Of a stretch of DNA of 64,000 bases, positions 46,700 through 59,107 are shown in pieces. A program made the translations under genes and the position numbers. Origin of the DNA: Jacaranda mimosifolia (lineage: Eukaryota > Streptophyta > Magnoliopsida > Lamiales > Bignoniaceae). The DNA is taken from NCBI GenBank assembly GCA_018894105.1, contig CM032126.1:27998391-28062390 (forward strand), written 5' to 3'. The notes below the pieces were generated by a model that was not told the DNA's origin, made no database searches, and saw nothing but the letters and a program-made list of their open reading frames with translations. Position 1 is the stretch's first letter. Each line of letters begins with the position of its first letter.

Positions 46700-48200
46700 T
46701 GCAAAGCAACCACTGCTGATGAACAGATTAAACCAATATTGATGTCCTTTCCGAAGATTTTATTCTTTTTGATGCACGAGTAGATATTTCAGAAGCTGAA
46801 AAGGTACTAATACCTGATTGCTTAAGCTTGGCGCGAACAGAGAGTTGAGGACGAGATAAAGACATAGATGAGGATGGACATTTGGAGCCTACTATAGTGT
46901 GCACAACAATACTTTCAATCGAAAGTGCAACCTTAACCTGATTTAAAGAAGCTGAGTTATCTAATTTATTCCCCATATCTTGTTCACTAAATCGAGATTT
47001 TGATTCACCTATTTGATTTGCGATTAAAGTAGGAGCCTGAATAGTTGCTGTGTACTGTTTATATTAGAAATACCATCATTCGTGAGGTCATTCTAAGATG
47101 GAGAAATATTAACTACTGGTAGACTAGCAGACACATGAGAAGTTGATTTTGATCTTATGTTTTTATCATGCACACAATCATTCAATGGATGCTGCATTAT
47201 CACTGGGTCCAAGCATTCTCGATTTGGTATACTGGACGATCCAAATATGGCTTCACCCCTAAGGGATGAAGTTTCTGAGCTTTTAGAGAGATCAATGTGT
47301 ATGCCATTGAAACCAACTTATAACTCGACAAAGAACCCAACACAGTAGCTTGTATCCAACTACCAAATTGGGGCTCATCTTCCTGATCAAAGTTTGGCAT
47401 ATATTGTTGGTCACATTCATGTATAATATGACCAAGGACTCCATACATATAGCAAAAATTTAGTAGTCTTTCATATTAGAAATATACTACTAATTGAATC
47501 CCCAAAGAATTAGTGGAATGTGCCAGATGAAGCAATGGTTTGTAGATATTTATGCGGACTCTAATGTGGAAAAAATCTAAGGAAGAAACTTGGGGATTGT
47601 TGACATCCAAATCTAGAAACATGCCAATTTTATTATCAATGCAACGTGCAATATTAACTGACCATTTGTGAAATGGAAAATCTCAAATTTGTATGTGAAA
47701 ATCACACCAATCTAGATTAATATGTAGTGGATCTTTATCTGGATGGAGTGGTGATATGATCAACAAATGCTTGTCAAATGACCAAGGGCAATCATTTATC
47801 ACTATATTCTTGTCTCTCAAATGGTTGAACATGAACAACATTCATCCATTCCCAATTATTTTCACTTGCAATCCCTTTTGTGCATTGAAAATTTTTGTAA
47901 CCGTCTAGCAGAAGGCCTCAAAATGTCATAATTCCTGCAGACATTCCTTCTTCAAATCTAGAAGAACCCAATCAACGAGTGTCATGTCACAATCAAAAGA
48001 AGAAAAAGAAGAAGAACATGTATCATCCAATATCACCAGACATTCCTTCTTCAAATCTATAAGAACAAGGGAGTATTTTATTAGGTGCCCAATTGATTCC
48101 ATTGGAAAGAGTTGGTTTGATAAATGTACATTGAACAACAATAGGCCCCCCACTAAAAGGCAGAAACTTCGAACAATTCCTGCAGGAAGGTAGTCAAACA
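46700..48200 (-). pseudogene. LINE-B ORF1 (DUF4283 and CCHC-like) remains
   Basis: Around 47830-47640 the minus strand encodes fragments like FDKHLLIISPLHPDKDPLHI, followed by CDFHIQI, characteristic of the DUF4283 domain of plant LINE ORF1 proteins. Around 47460 a zinc-knuckle-like CYMYGVLGHIIHEC follows, with Tyr in place of the second Cys. The region downstream (47448-46728) is low-complexity and broken. ORF1 proteins coat LINE RNA. Confidence 0.65.
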
Positions 48201-48760
48201 AAAAGTAAAACACAGTGAAACTTAGGGTTAATGAAGAAAAAGAAAAGTTACAGGGATACCAAATGTACAGAAAACAAATAGATCAAAATGCAAAAAAAAA
48301 AAAAAAAAAGGTAGAAAACTATGGAAGATTCCCATGGAAAGACGCATGTCATTAAACCTGGACCATGTAAAAAAAATAACAAGGTTGAATTGTCCATAAA
48401 TATCTTGACAAACTAAGTATACTTATCAAACATCAGAATCTCCTATGAAGAAGACATAACTTCCATGAAGAAGATAGAAACTCCCATGAAAGAGAGAACC
48501 TACAGATTTTTAAAGACTGTACAAGGCACCCATTGTAATGTGATTACAGCTAAGGTCTACAAATCCAATTCTCCAACTGAATAAAAGGTTGATGAAAACT
48601 CCCTAAAATGGATCAAGAAAATTAATGAAAAAGATAGCAAATTAGTGCAAGTTAATTGTCCAAGACAACGATTAAAAAGATGCATGATTACACACACAAA
48701 ATAAATTAAGAAATTAAAAACAATAAAGAAAAAGGCTCTTAAGCACTTTTTTACTAAAAA

Positions 48761-49966
48761 CATGCGATTGGATGTGAGAGTTGTTTCTCACCTCATAAGT
48801 ACACTTCATAACCACACTTCATAAAAAAATGCAGCCCCTCTAGACTTTTATATCCCTCTCATAAAAAGCCTCTGCCTCCCTCTGAAAAAATTCTTCGTCT
48901 CTCCCCCTATTCTCCTCAATTTTTCTCTTGGATTCTCCTAAAAAACATTTACATGTATATTTTAATATTTAAATAAAATTATTTCATAATATATAATCAT
49001 ATTGATACGTAATATTTAATATTTAAACAAAATTATTTTCATAATATATAATTATATTTACACGTAATATTTTAATATTTAAATGAATTATTTTTATAAT
49101 ATATTTTTATATTTGATGCATATTTTAATATTCCAAGAAGAAGTAATTGAAACATTTGACTTGTCTAATTCAAGATTTTTGATGAAATCTTTTTTCATTT
49201 CCTCAATATATGAATCAACAATTTGTTCTTTCGATATCACCCCTTTTGCATTTGTTGCAATATGTTGGAAAGGGCTAGGGGATTCTCTTTCCTTCTGGAG
49301 TCTAATCTAATTTTTATATTGTCCAATTTTTTGATGAATTTCATCAATTAGCTCTTGGCCATATAACTTGCCAGAATTCTTTCACCTTCTGAATTAATTT
49401 ATTCCAAAATTTAGTAAAAAATCTAAAATAAAATTATTTTCATAATATATAATTATATTTACACACAATATTTTAATATATAAACAAAATTATTTTGATA
49501 CTATATAATTATAATTACACATAATATTAAATAAAATTCATTTTGTAATATATTATTACATTTAGTTAATATTTGAATAAAATTATTTTATAATATATAA
49601 TTATATTTACACGTATACTTTAACATTTAAATAATTTTTTTAGTTTAATTAATTGAATTATTTTAATGAATTCATTATTATATTTTAGTATTTATTACAG
49701 GATATTCTAAAATATATTTTATTAATTTTACTTTATTCTAATAAAATCTATATAAATATTAAATAATATTTATCACATACACAACATTTTAACTCATAAC
49801 TCATAACCAATCACCATCTCATAATTTTTTCTCACAAAAGACTTCACAACCAATCATCACTTCACAAGTTTTTCTCAAAAAAATCTCAAAACCAAACAAC
49901 ATCTCATAACTTTCACATATCATATCAATTGTAATCATTATACTTTTACTTCACAAGCAATCGCAC
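48761..49966. mobile_element. MITE-like element ~1.2 kb with internal ~60-bp repeats, tentative
   Basis: The left end ATGCGATTGGATGTGAGAG and right end (reverse complement GGGTGCGATTGCTTGTGAAG) share TGCGATTGxxTGTGA in inverted order. Next to both ends are CTCATAA/CTTCAT-rich repeats. Inside, a ~58-bp unit with TAATATTTAAATAAAATTAT and TTTCATAATATATAATTATA recurs about seven times at 48958-49090 and 49425-49625. No coding sequence. Target duplication not established. Confidence 0.5.
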
Positions 49967-51660
49967 CCTCATAAATAAATTTTCTATCTTCTAAACACAA
50001 AATTCTCACTATTCTCTCTCAGGAATGAAAAATGGAAAATGAAGTCACAAGCAATCATAATCATAATATTTTTGTACCTTATCAAGGGGCTAAATACACA
50101 CCACCCCCAGTGAAATTCAAAATTGCCACAAAAATCCTTGTTAAAAATGGAGTCTATCTAGTATCTCGTGTTTCATAAAAATTGGCTCACTCACCTCATT
50201 ACCACTTTTTTGTGAGAAAAAATATGAAGAGACAAAATTTCCCTTCTAGCAAAAAGAAAAAAGAAAAAAAAATCACAAAATTTCCCTCCATAGCGCTAAG
50301 GCATTAGGAATGAAAGGAGAAAGAGAAAAAACAAACAAACACACTCCTAACTCATAAAATTTCCAAAATCTAAAAATCACTCTTTCACTCAAGGGAAATC
50401 CATGCGAAGAATCATCATTTAAAAAATTCTTGCATTACACTGCGAGAAAATCACACATTGTAGAAGAGATTGTCAACCGAAGAAGAATCATTTTCTGAAA
50501 AACCCTTCCAGGTACGTTGGCTTTCATCTTTTCCATGTAGTTTTTTTCTATTTTTGTGAACTATTATGAGCATGGTGAAATATTGAGATGTCATTTTTGT
50601 GCGAAATGTATGTTTCAGTTGATATTTTGTGTGCGAAGCATGTTTGTCTCTCTGGGTTGGTGCATTTTTTTATTTTTTTTTGGAAGCTCTCCATAACAGA
50701 AGATTATTTGTTTTATTTTGTTAGTTTCTCTTGTTCTTTCGATGTCTATTTTTCTGTCCTAGTGCTATTCATCTTCTCTGAAGGGGAGTTCTATAAATGT
50801 AAATATTGATGTTGGGGAAGAACTAAACTCAATTTGTGGAGAATGAGTTTTTTGGAATTTTCAGTCGTTGTTTTTGATTCTCACATATTCTAAAAAATCT
50901 GTTTTTGAATTCCATGCATCTAAGAAAAGATTCCTAGGAAGAATCGAAAGATTACTTCCATTTTAGCTCCCAATTGAATGTTTGTTTTTGTTGTTATTTA
51001 TGCATAGGTGTACGTATATGATATATTTATGTTTATGTTTGAAACAATCAATGAAAAGTTGATTGATGTTGATTTACTTGTTTTATGAAAATACGTGGGG
51101 CTACTTTGCCCTTTTATATTATACTTTATTCTGACAAAGGGTGTAATAAAACCCATTATTATTATATGATTGTCATAGTTGAAATGTGGGTATTTAGCCC
51201 CTTTTTCTTATACGAGGGGGTAGTGTGATACTTACAATATTTTCTGGGGGTAATCTGGACTTTTAAAGATTTAAATAAATACGATGCTTACAGTTTCATT
51301 AATGGTTTAATGGATTAAATTTTTTGTTTATGGACTAATGGACTTTTTCATTTACTTGATTGCAGGTCAAATGGATTACCCATATACTAATTTTGAAATA
51401 TGGGTAGGGGGTCACTTTGTGAGCACTCCCAACTTGTAATACATAGGTGGCAGGAGGAATGTGTTCAAAGACATCTTAATTGACACCTTCACCTGGAATT
51501 TCTTTATTTATGCATGGTCTGGGGGAAATACGGCATCTATTATTTTTTATTTCAAAGTCCCTAGATACTCTCTTGAGAATGGGCTAAGGCAAGTGTTTAG
51601 TGAGCATACTATTGTTGAGATTCTAAGGTGGTAAGGTGGTGTAGATTTGGTTTGCCCCAT

Positions 51661-52890
51661 TACTAGAGCTATAAATGTATATTAAATGGTATGAATATGT
51701 TCTATCTATATCTGTATCCGTTTAAGTTCTATAACATCCGTATCCATATCCATATTTGAAAGATATTTTTTAATAACATTCGAATTCGTATCCGATGGAT
51801 ATTAATCGAATTCAGATATATCTATATCCAATTATAATTATTAGGATACATCGTTTATAAATATCTAAATATCCGAATCCATTAACTTGCAATAAAATGC
51901 ATATTTTTTCTAATAAATTTCATTTAAAAAAAAGTTTACTACTTTATCTTAGAATTAAAAAACTAATTATTCTTGATGTAGTTAATTTTTTAAATTAATG
52001 ATTCACTTCCTGAAAATATTTTACTATTCAGATGTCGTAAAAAATTGAGAATTCTAATTTGTATCAATTCAAAGAATAGAAATGATGTAGATAGAAATCT
52101 AGTATTTTGGAACAGAAAGAATGTAAAAAGCAGCAGCCAAGTTTCATATGACAATAATCGTCTTGATAGAGAGCAAAATCAATTAAGGAAATTAAAGCTC
52201 TTTCTTTGGCCTAATTATCGATTAGAACATTTAGCTTGTATGAATCGTTATTGGTTTGATACCAATAATGGCAGTCATTTTAGTATGTTAAGAATACATC
52301 TTTATCCACGATTGAGATTAATTAACATTAATAAAATGACACCAATATAAATTAATTATAAATTAAGTCAAGTAACACTGATTCTATATTGATCAATTTT
52401 ATTGTTCATATATTATTTTTCAATTTTTTTCTTGATTTAGTAGTGTTTAATTATCATTACTACCGTCTATCGATTCTTCATAATCCTTAACTACTAATTT
52501 TTTCTTATTAATTCTTTAATTACTAATTTACACTTATATTCATTTATATATAGAGTATAAGATTTCATATTGAAAAAATAAAAATAATTTATTATGTATA
52601 ATAATATATTATATATAATAATTTTTTAAATATTATTTATCAGATATGGATAACATATTTAATTAAATTATGGATAACCGAATATATAAACGAATATATC
52701 CAATGGATATGTATTCAAAGTGGATATTAAACGGATCGATAGGCAATTACCATATTTGAATCCATTTATAGTCGAATATCTACTAATCGAATACGAATTA
52801 TATTTGTTTTAAACAAATACGGATATTATGCCCTATAAATAATTTGAATGCGAACGATAAATGAAATTTCAAATAGTCATTTACAGCCCT
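51661..52890. mobile_element. Non-autonomous hAT element, 1230 bp, perfect TSD, with plastid cargo
   Basis: Flanked by TGCCCCAT on both sides (51653-51660 and 52891-52898). Ends TACTAGAGCTATAAATG and (reverse complement) AAGGGCTGTAAATG are imperfect inverted repeats. Subterminal repeats are of the ATATCCGTATCC/GGATATGGAT type. The interior contains a ycf1-like plastid sequence on the plus strand (52045-52350). It interrupts the PB1-like domain of the MULE-2 transposase; excising it with one target copy restores that coding line. Confidence 0.88.
52045..52350 (+). pseudogene. ycf1: Plastid ycf1 (TIC214) 3'-end fragment captured in a hAT
   Basis: An open frame of 101 codons encodes [20 protein letters not shown] followed by [20 protein letters not shown]. 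This matches what I know of the highly conserved C-terminus of the plastid protein Ycf1/TIC214 ([17 protein letters not shown]..., ...SMLRIHMYPR), with only small changes such as H for D and L for M. Upstream residues ([20 protein letters not shown]) also fit Ycf1. In the chloroplast the protein is part of the inner-envelope TIC translocon; here it is a nuclear plastid-derived fragment without promoter or upstream gene. The exact junctions with hAT sequence are not visible by eye. Confidence 0.8.
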
Positions 52891-53319
52891 TGCCCCATAT
52901 ATGCTGAGGATGTAGGGAACCCTCTACTTGTGATGGATACACCAGGAAATATCCTAGTCAATGACTACTCGGAGAGCTAAGAAAAACGTGTTCAAGAGAT
53001 GATTAATCAAGTAACATTTCATGGTAATTATGAGAATGATCCTCAATATAAAGGGCAGTGATCTAATGTAGTTGTTGAAGAACATGTTGTTGATCCACAT
53101 GTTAGAAATGGTCATCATGGTGAAGTAAAGGTAGATGGTATGAATGCTGATGTTCAACCAGATGAAATGAATGCAAATGTTCCTTGTGTTCAGTATGTTC
53201 AGCTGTTGATGTGGCATTTAATGATGGTGTTGATGAAAGATCTGTTGCTAAGGAACCTCATAATATAGGACATCTATTTGAACATCTTGTAGTTTAAAAT
53301 GCAGAATATGAGCAAGCTA

Positions 53320-53990
53320 CTACTAATGGCCAAGGTGCTGAGGCAAGGGATTGTGAAGGTGTGGCTATAGATGGCAGTGCAAATAATCAAGCTCCTACTG
53401 ATGGCCATGGTGTTGATGCAAGGGATTGTGAAGTTGTGGCTATAGATGATAATGTAGATAATCAAGCACTTGGTAATGATGGCCAAGCTACTGAGGGTAG
53501 ATCCTTTGAGGGGGTGGCTGTAGATGGTGATGTTTCTAATGAGGGTGCTACTGTAGATGTTCGATGCAGTTGTTAATGAGGCTACATATCTTGAGGGTGA
53601 AGGACCTAAGGGTGCAGTAGTTGAGGCTCAAGTCCCAATTGAATCAATGAAGGTGTTGCTGCAATGGTAGATGGTTTAGTTGCTGAGGCAAGAGATAATG
53701 AGGGTGCATAGGTTGAGGGTGTTGGTATTGCTACAAGAGTTGATGAGGGCACAGTGGTTTAGGGTGTTGGTGTTGAGGCAAGGCTTGATAAGGGTGTTGG
53801 GGTTGAGGGTATTAGCAGTGAGGCAAGGGTTCAGGAGAGTGCAGGGGTTGAGGGTGTTGGATTTCAGTCAAGGGTTGAAAAGGTAATAGAGGTTGAAGAA
53901 CAAGTTGCTGGGGAGGGTACAAGGCTTGAGAGAGTAGTTAATGAGGCCAGGGTTGTTGAGGGTGCAGGGGCTGAGCAAGTGGTTATTGAT
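53320..53990 (+). repeat. Diverged coding minisatellite in MULE-2 transposase
   Basis: Units of about 39-60 bp encode variants of VEGVGxEARVxEG and AxDGxxxNQAxxxGxG. The nucleotide core GAGGGTGTTGG ... GAGGCAAGGGTT recurs at least seven times between 53650 and 53970. Two stops interrupt it. Confidence 0.7.
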
Positions 53991-56245
53991 GCCATGGTTG
54001 AAAAATTTGTGGCATGTGATGAACTTGAAACTTATACATATGGTGAAATGAATGTGGCCCAATATCAGGAGTATATAAAAGAGATAAGGAGATTTGAAAG
54101 TGAAGAGAGGAGAAGAAAGAGAGCTCTAGAAGTTGTTTTTGGAAGCCATCATAGGAAAACAAAGATGAGTAGACAACCCAAGGGAAGTCCACTCAAAGGA
54201 AGGAGAAAAGAAAGGTTCAGAATGATGTAGAGGACATGCAACTAGTTAATTTAGCTCGCTTATTTCAAGCTTAGGAGGAAAATCTTGTAGAAGAAGGCCT
54301 GTTCAAATAAGGGTTCAGGAAACAGAGGAAGCACAAAAGCAAACAGAACAAGAAGCAAATTAGGTATGGGTTAATATTGAAGCATCACATAATATTGAAG
54401 CAGATGAATCTGTTGCTTTTAGGGATGACATTCACCATCTTAAGCAACAGTTAACAAGCACAGATGGACCTGCTGAGGCGGTAGAAAATGATCAACATAT
54501 TGAGCAACAGTCAGCAAGCATAGGTGGACATGCAGAGGGTGCAGGGGATGATCAGATAAGGTTTGATGATTCTAGTGATGAAGATTATGTTGATTCAGAT
54601 TCTGAGAGTGATGAGACTTGTGATTTGGTGGACTCAGGTGCACCTACTGAGATGTTTGAAGATGTTGAAGACTCATCTGATAATGACATTTTTGCTGAAA
54701 AGGATAGATAAGACACCAAATCAGTGATAGTGCATAAAATTAAAAGGATGCTTAATAGAAGGAGCATCAAAAGAAAGTTAAGTGCAACCAGACAGATTGA
54801 AGAGGACAATGCATAGTGTGTTGATCATGATGGAGATTGGTATAGTGATCCAAGAGATGATTTTGACCTTCACAGTCTTCATGGTTCAAATGGTAAAAGG
54901 CTTAGGCATCCTACTTTCAGAGAAGGTATGAACACGAAGAACTTTCAACCAGTAGTTGGAATGAAGTTTGCAAGTGCATAGATATTCAGAGAGGCACTTG
55001 TAGACTGGTGTGTTAAGAATGGTTTCAGGCATAAATACAAGAAGAATGAAAACACAAGGATTACAGTAGCTTGCGAAAATAAAGGATGCAATTGGAGAAT
55101 CCATGCTTCTCCAATTCAAGGTTCAGTCACATTCCAAATTAAGAGCATAAAAAGAAAACACACATGTGCAAGGGTGTATAAGAATAAACTTACTATATTC
55201 AAGTACCTTGCAAAAAGAATGGAGAGGACAGTCAAAGATCATCTTGGTGTAAGCATCCAAGGAATGGTGAACCTTATAAAAAATAAATGCAATGTTGAGG
55301 GTATTGGAAAGCAAGAAGGGTTAGGAGAGAGGCATTGAACTTGGTCAGGGGTGGAAACAGTGTTCAGTATGAGTTGTTTGAGGGACTATACTCAAATTGT
55401 GATTGCATTTAATAAAGGAAGCAAAGTGATTATAAGGAGGAGCCAAAATATTGACATACCAACATTTGAAAGGCTTTATTATGGGTTGAGTGCACTAAGG
55501 CATGGTTTTTTGATGGGGTGTAGGCCAATCATTAGCCTTGATCGATGTTTTTTGAAATCACACCATGGAGGGTAGTTGTTGGTAGCTGTAGGCAGGGAGG
55601 GGAATGATAACATGTTCCATTGGAAGACATAGGCGGGGTTTGGTGAGAATAAATAGGTCTTTATTTCTGATAGGCAGAAGAGTTTAGTGGAAGCTATAAA
55701 AAGTGTTGTGCCTAATTCTGAACATAGGTACTGTTTGAGGCATATGTATGACAACTTCAAGATGAAGTATGGAGATGACAAATTGAAACATCTTTTTGGA
55801 GTGCACCTAGCACAACAAATAAAAATGAGTTTGAAATGTGAATGAAAAAGATTGAGGAAGTTGACCCAAAAAAGGCCTCTGAATATGAGACTGCTATAGA
55901 ATGGTTGAGAAAGGTGCCTGCAGTGCACTAGAGCAGGACCCATTTCTTCAAAAAGTGCTTGTCTGACATAATTGTGAAAAATCTAAGTGAGTTTTTCAAC
56001 AGTTACATCCTACCTGCTAGAGATAAGCCAATCATTAGCATGTTGGAATGGATAAGATGCAAACTTATGACTAGGGTGCAAATGAAAAGATAAGGCATGG
56101 AGAAATTTCCAGGCAACATCTATCCCAATATTCTGAAAAAAATTAACAAATGTTAAGTGGTGGCAAGAAACTGCTTTGCAACATGGTGTGGGGGGATGAG
56201 TATAGGGCTGGCCATATGTTATACAAGTATAGGGTAGATTTGGGG

Positions 56246-56586
56246 GTTAAAGAGTGCAACTACGAGATGTTTCAGTTGAATGGATACCCTTCTCCACATG
56301 CATGTGCAACTATTGTTGAAGGAAGGAGAAATTTGGAAGATTTTGTCAATGTATGCTACAAGAAAGACATGCACTTGGCTGCTTATAGTAAAATGATACG
56401 TGTTGTACCTAGAAGCGGTTAAAGAGTGCAGCTATGGGATGTTTTAGTTGAATGGATACCCTCTCTATATATATGTGCAGCCATTGCTGAAGGAAGGAGA
56501 AATTTGGAAGATTTTGTCAATGTATGCTACAAGAAGGACATGTACTTGGTTACTTACAGTAAAATGATACATGTTATACCTAGAAA
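56246..56586 (+). repeat. 172-bp tandem duplication of the SWIM zinc finger
   Basis: Units at 56246-56417 and 56418-56586 both begin GTTAAAGAGTGCARCTAYGR and contain GAAGGAAGGAGAAATTTGGA and ATGCTACAAGAA. The first encodes CNYEMFQLNGYPSPHACATI, a SWIM-like CxC...CxH arrangement. The second encodes a diverged version (IPSLYICAAIAEG). 172 is not a multiple of three, so the second copy is out of frame with the first. Confidence 0.9.
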
Positions 56587-57866
56587 AAATGGATACATCA
56601 AGAGTGATGCAATTGACTCATCTCTTAAGGCACCTAAATTGAGAGTCAAGAAAAGAAGACCAAAGAAGTTTAGGAGAAGAGGACATAGTAAGGTACAAAT
56701 ATCAAGATCTAAAAGGTCAGATGAAGTTAATCTTACCTTGCCATTTATGAAAGATGTAATGAATTTAATTTATTTTGTTAACAACATCTTATTTGTTTCA
56801 TGTCATGGTAATGTGGATAATGAGCCTCAACATGCTCAGAGCAGTACAACTCTATAATAAGGTCACAACAGTTTAGCTATAGAACAATCTAAAGTTGGGC
56901 AGCATAATCCTAATCCTACTCAAGTATCTATTCAGCATCCAAACTTGTTTTTAAGTTTTTATTACATGGAAGATGGTATAATTCATTTCTATATTTCTAG
57001 GCTGCCACAATGGCTGAACTGCTAGCAAACTCTCCCAGGACCAGGGGCATCAAATGCAAATCTAAAGAAGGTCAGTAGATGATAAAAATAATTTTAATCT
57101 TCATCTTTTTCAACTCATATATAGAGAAGTTATTCTTCTTTAAATTTCATTGCTTTAGGGAAAGTTGTATAAGGGAAGGAGGAATGAAGCCTTACTTGGA
57201 AGCAAAGGAAGGAAGATGTCCATGACAGCTCAAGCTCCAAATGCAACAGAACCTGTGGTTCAACCTACTCTAGATCTGTAAGGTAGTGCAGCAAGAGCAG
57301 GTCTATCTGCTTCTGCTCTGGAGCAGAACATAAAAAATTAGCCAACTAGGAAAAAAAGATTGAGAAGGCCACAACTTGCAGATGTGTTGGCAAGCATCAG
57401 GTCAAGGAAAAGAGTGTCCAAATCATGAAGTTTGAAGATTGAGGCTGCACATATTTTTGGTTTTTTGATTTAGTGCCTTACTATATGGACAACCTTTTTT
57501 TTTTTTTTTTTTCCCTGCTTCATCATTCTTCTTGTTGCTATTAATTGGCGCAATTGATGCATTTGCTTCATTTTTGCTTGGTTATTGAACAATTATTGTT
57601 AGTAGGGTACAAAGTAAGCATGATGAACTGCTTTTGCTTTTTTGGTGGATGTTGGACCTAGATTGATGGTTGATGGGTATGTATAGGGAGGCATTCACTT
57701 ATGCCTTTTATTTATGTATGTAAATATACCACATTATCAAATGAAGGAAGGTTATATTAAGTTTGTTAAGTGGTCCAAGTTATATCCCTAGTGTCTCCTT
57801 TTCCTTTTTTGTTCTTTCCAAGGGGTGATGTACATTAATTATTGTATACCTTGAACATATTCTGAC

Positions 57867-58500
57867 AAATTTGCCTTACAGTTGTATGATGTTTGTAAGG
57901 GGACTAAACTTATATAAGTTTGTTTATGTTTATACACAAGGATGGTCTCATGGCCCCTTTTAAATGTTAAGGGGGCCTTTGCAACCCATTTGTTTATGTT
58001 AAGGGGGTTCCATGGCACATTTGTTTATGATAAGGAGGTTCTGTGGCACATTTTTTTATGGAGGGTGTTTTTTCGATTTTTTTATTTTCTGTCAACCATT
58101 TAGGGAAAATACATATTATTGTTGGTTGAATATACATGGAAAACAATGAAACAAAATAATTGAAACAATGTTACAAAATAGGACCACAAATCTGCCTTAC
58201 AGTTGCATGGTGTTTGCACAGGGACTAAAATTATATAAATCCATTTATGTTTATACACAAGAATAGTCTCAAGGCCCTTTTTAAATGTTAAGAGGGCCTC
58301 TATAGCCCATTTGTTTATGTTAAGGGGGTTCCTTGGCACATTTACTTACTATAATGGGGTTTCGTGGCACATTTTTTTATGGGGTGTTTTTCGATTTTTT
58401 TATTTTTTTGTTAGCCATTTAGGGGAAATGCAGATTACTTTTGGTTTGAATATACATGAAAAATCGGAATTCATGGAAAACAACAATGAAACAAAATATA
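57867..58500. repeat. 321-bp tandem duplication between the two MULE-2 genes
   Basis: Units 57867-58187 and 58188-58500 share AAATYTGCCTTACAGTTG, TTTATGTTTATACACAAG, CCCATTTGTTTATGTTAAGG and the end ACAATGAAACAAAAT, with about 85% identity. It lies where the 3' ends of the two convergent genes face each other. Each unit contains repeated RGGGGGTTCCRTGGCACATTT phrases. Confidence 0.88.
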
Positions 58501-58636
58501 CATAACACCAAAGGAACACTGAAGGAGATATTATCAAATAAAATTAAAATTAAACTGAAACTATATTACAAACTAGTACCACAAAGTACCTAGTTGAGGT
58601 CAAACAAATGACAACACTACTAACAGAGGGGGGTAT

Positions 58637-59107
58637 TTAGCACCTTTTCCACCCCAAATTTTTTAACAGTGGCACAATGGCAACAATGAAGGCTGCTAAC
58701 AGCATCCGTGAAACATGTATGTAAGTCCAGTTTTTTTCAAGCCTTCCTGCTGGTGGAATAGTTGCAACAACTAGAGAAATGACCTCATTTTTTGTGTTGT
58801 TCTCCGATTGCCCTTCTTCTTTGTGGTGGTATGTCTGCTTTGAAGGAGAAACTGGAATGCCCACAGGAAACCATGTAGCACTCACTGGATTACACTAACG
58901 AAAAAAATTGCTAACTTGATTGGAACATCTGTAGTAGAGTTTCCCTTTTATGGGTTTCTGCTCAAATTCAATTACTTTAATGCTACATTTTAGGTTACAC
59001 TCACAAATTGGCGGAGAGGCCTGCTTTGACCCTTGGCTTTTGCTATGGGATGAGCTTGTGGCCATTTCACTTTTCAATATATTATAAATAGACAACGCCA
59101 ACAACAA
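58637..59107 (-). pseudogene. GRF-type zinc-finger membrane protein in MULE-2, convergent
   Basis: From 59107 (or an internal ATG at 59065, MATSSSHSKSQGSKQ) the minus strand encodes a GRF-like finger: PPICECNLKCSIKVIEFEQK and IKGKLYYRCSNQVSNFF. The fourth Cys of the usual C-x-FF is not visible. An in-frame TAG near 58897 interrupts it; a short intron or real damage are both possible. The same frame continues with SATWFPVGIPVSPSKQTYHH, a polar linker and a C-terminal hydrophobic segment (MLLAAFIVAIVPLL) before the stop at 58637. Small plant proteins with an N-terminal GRF finger and a C-terminal membrane anchor are common. Its position mirrors the GRF gene of MULE-1. Confidence 0.62.

Larger units (their letters stand above)
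44800..48240 (-). mobile_element. L1-type LINE relic (LINE-B), 3' truncated
   Basis: The minus strand gives, in order, ORF1 remains (about 48200-46700), an endonuclease (46600-46150) and reverse transcriptase (45660-44842). It breaks off before the YADD motif where MULE-1 terminal sequence begins. The 3' end, RNase H and poly(A) tail are therefore missing. Many stops occur. A ~105-bp block near 47930-48065 (CATTCCTTCTTCAAATCTA...) is duplicated within ORF1. Confidence 0.8.
51374..57428 (+). pseudogene. MULE-2 MuDR-like transposase, broken
   Basis: Coding starts after an intron acceptor (TTGATTGCAG, 51356-51365) with MDYPYTNFEIWVGGHFV, the PB1-like domain. It is interrupted by the hAT and resumes at 52899. 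A Val/Glu/Gly-rich repeat region follows (53320-53990), then an acidic DSSDEDYVDSDSESDE stretch. The MuDR DNA-binding domain comes next (FREALVDWCVKNGFRHKYKK, CENKGCNWRIHAS; 54900-55310). The catalytic domain is at 55460-55800, with Asp of ISLDRCFLKSHHGG and Asp of FISDRQKSLVEAI. The stretch carrying the catalytic Glu is deleted between them (near 55630). A SWIM zinc finger is duplicated at 56246-56586. The C-terminus ends near 57428 after an intron (57072-57159). More than ten stops occur. Confidence 0.85.
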
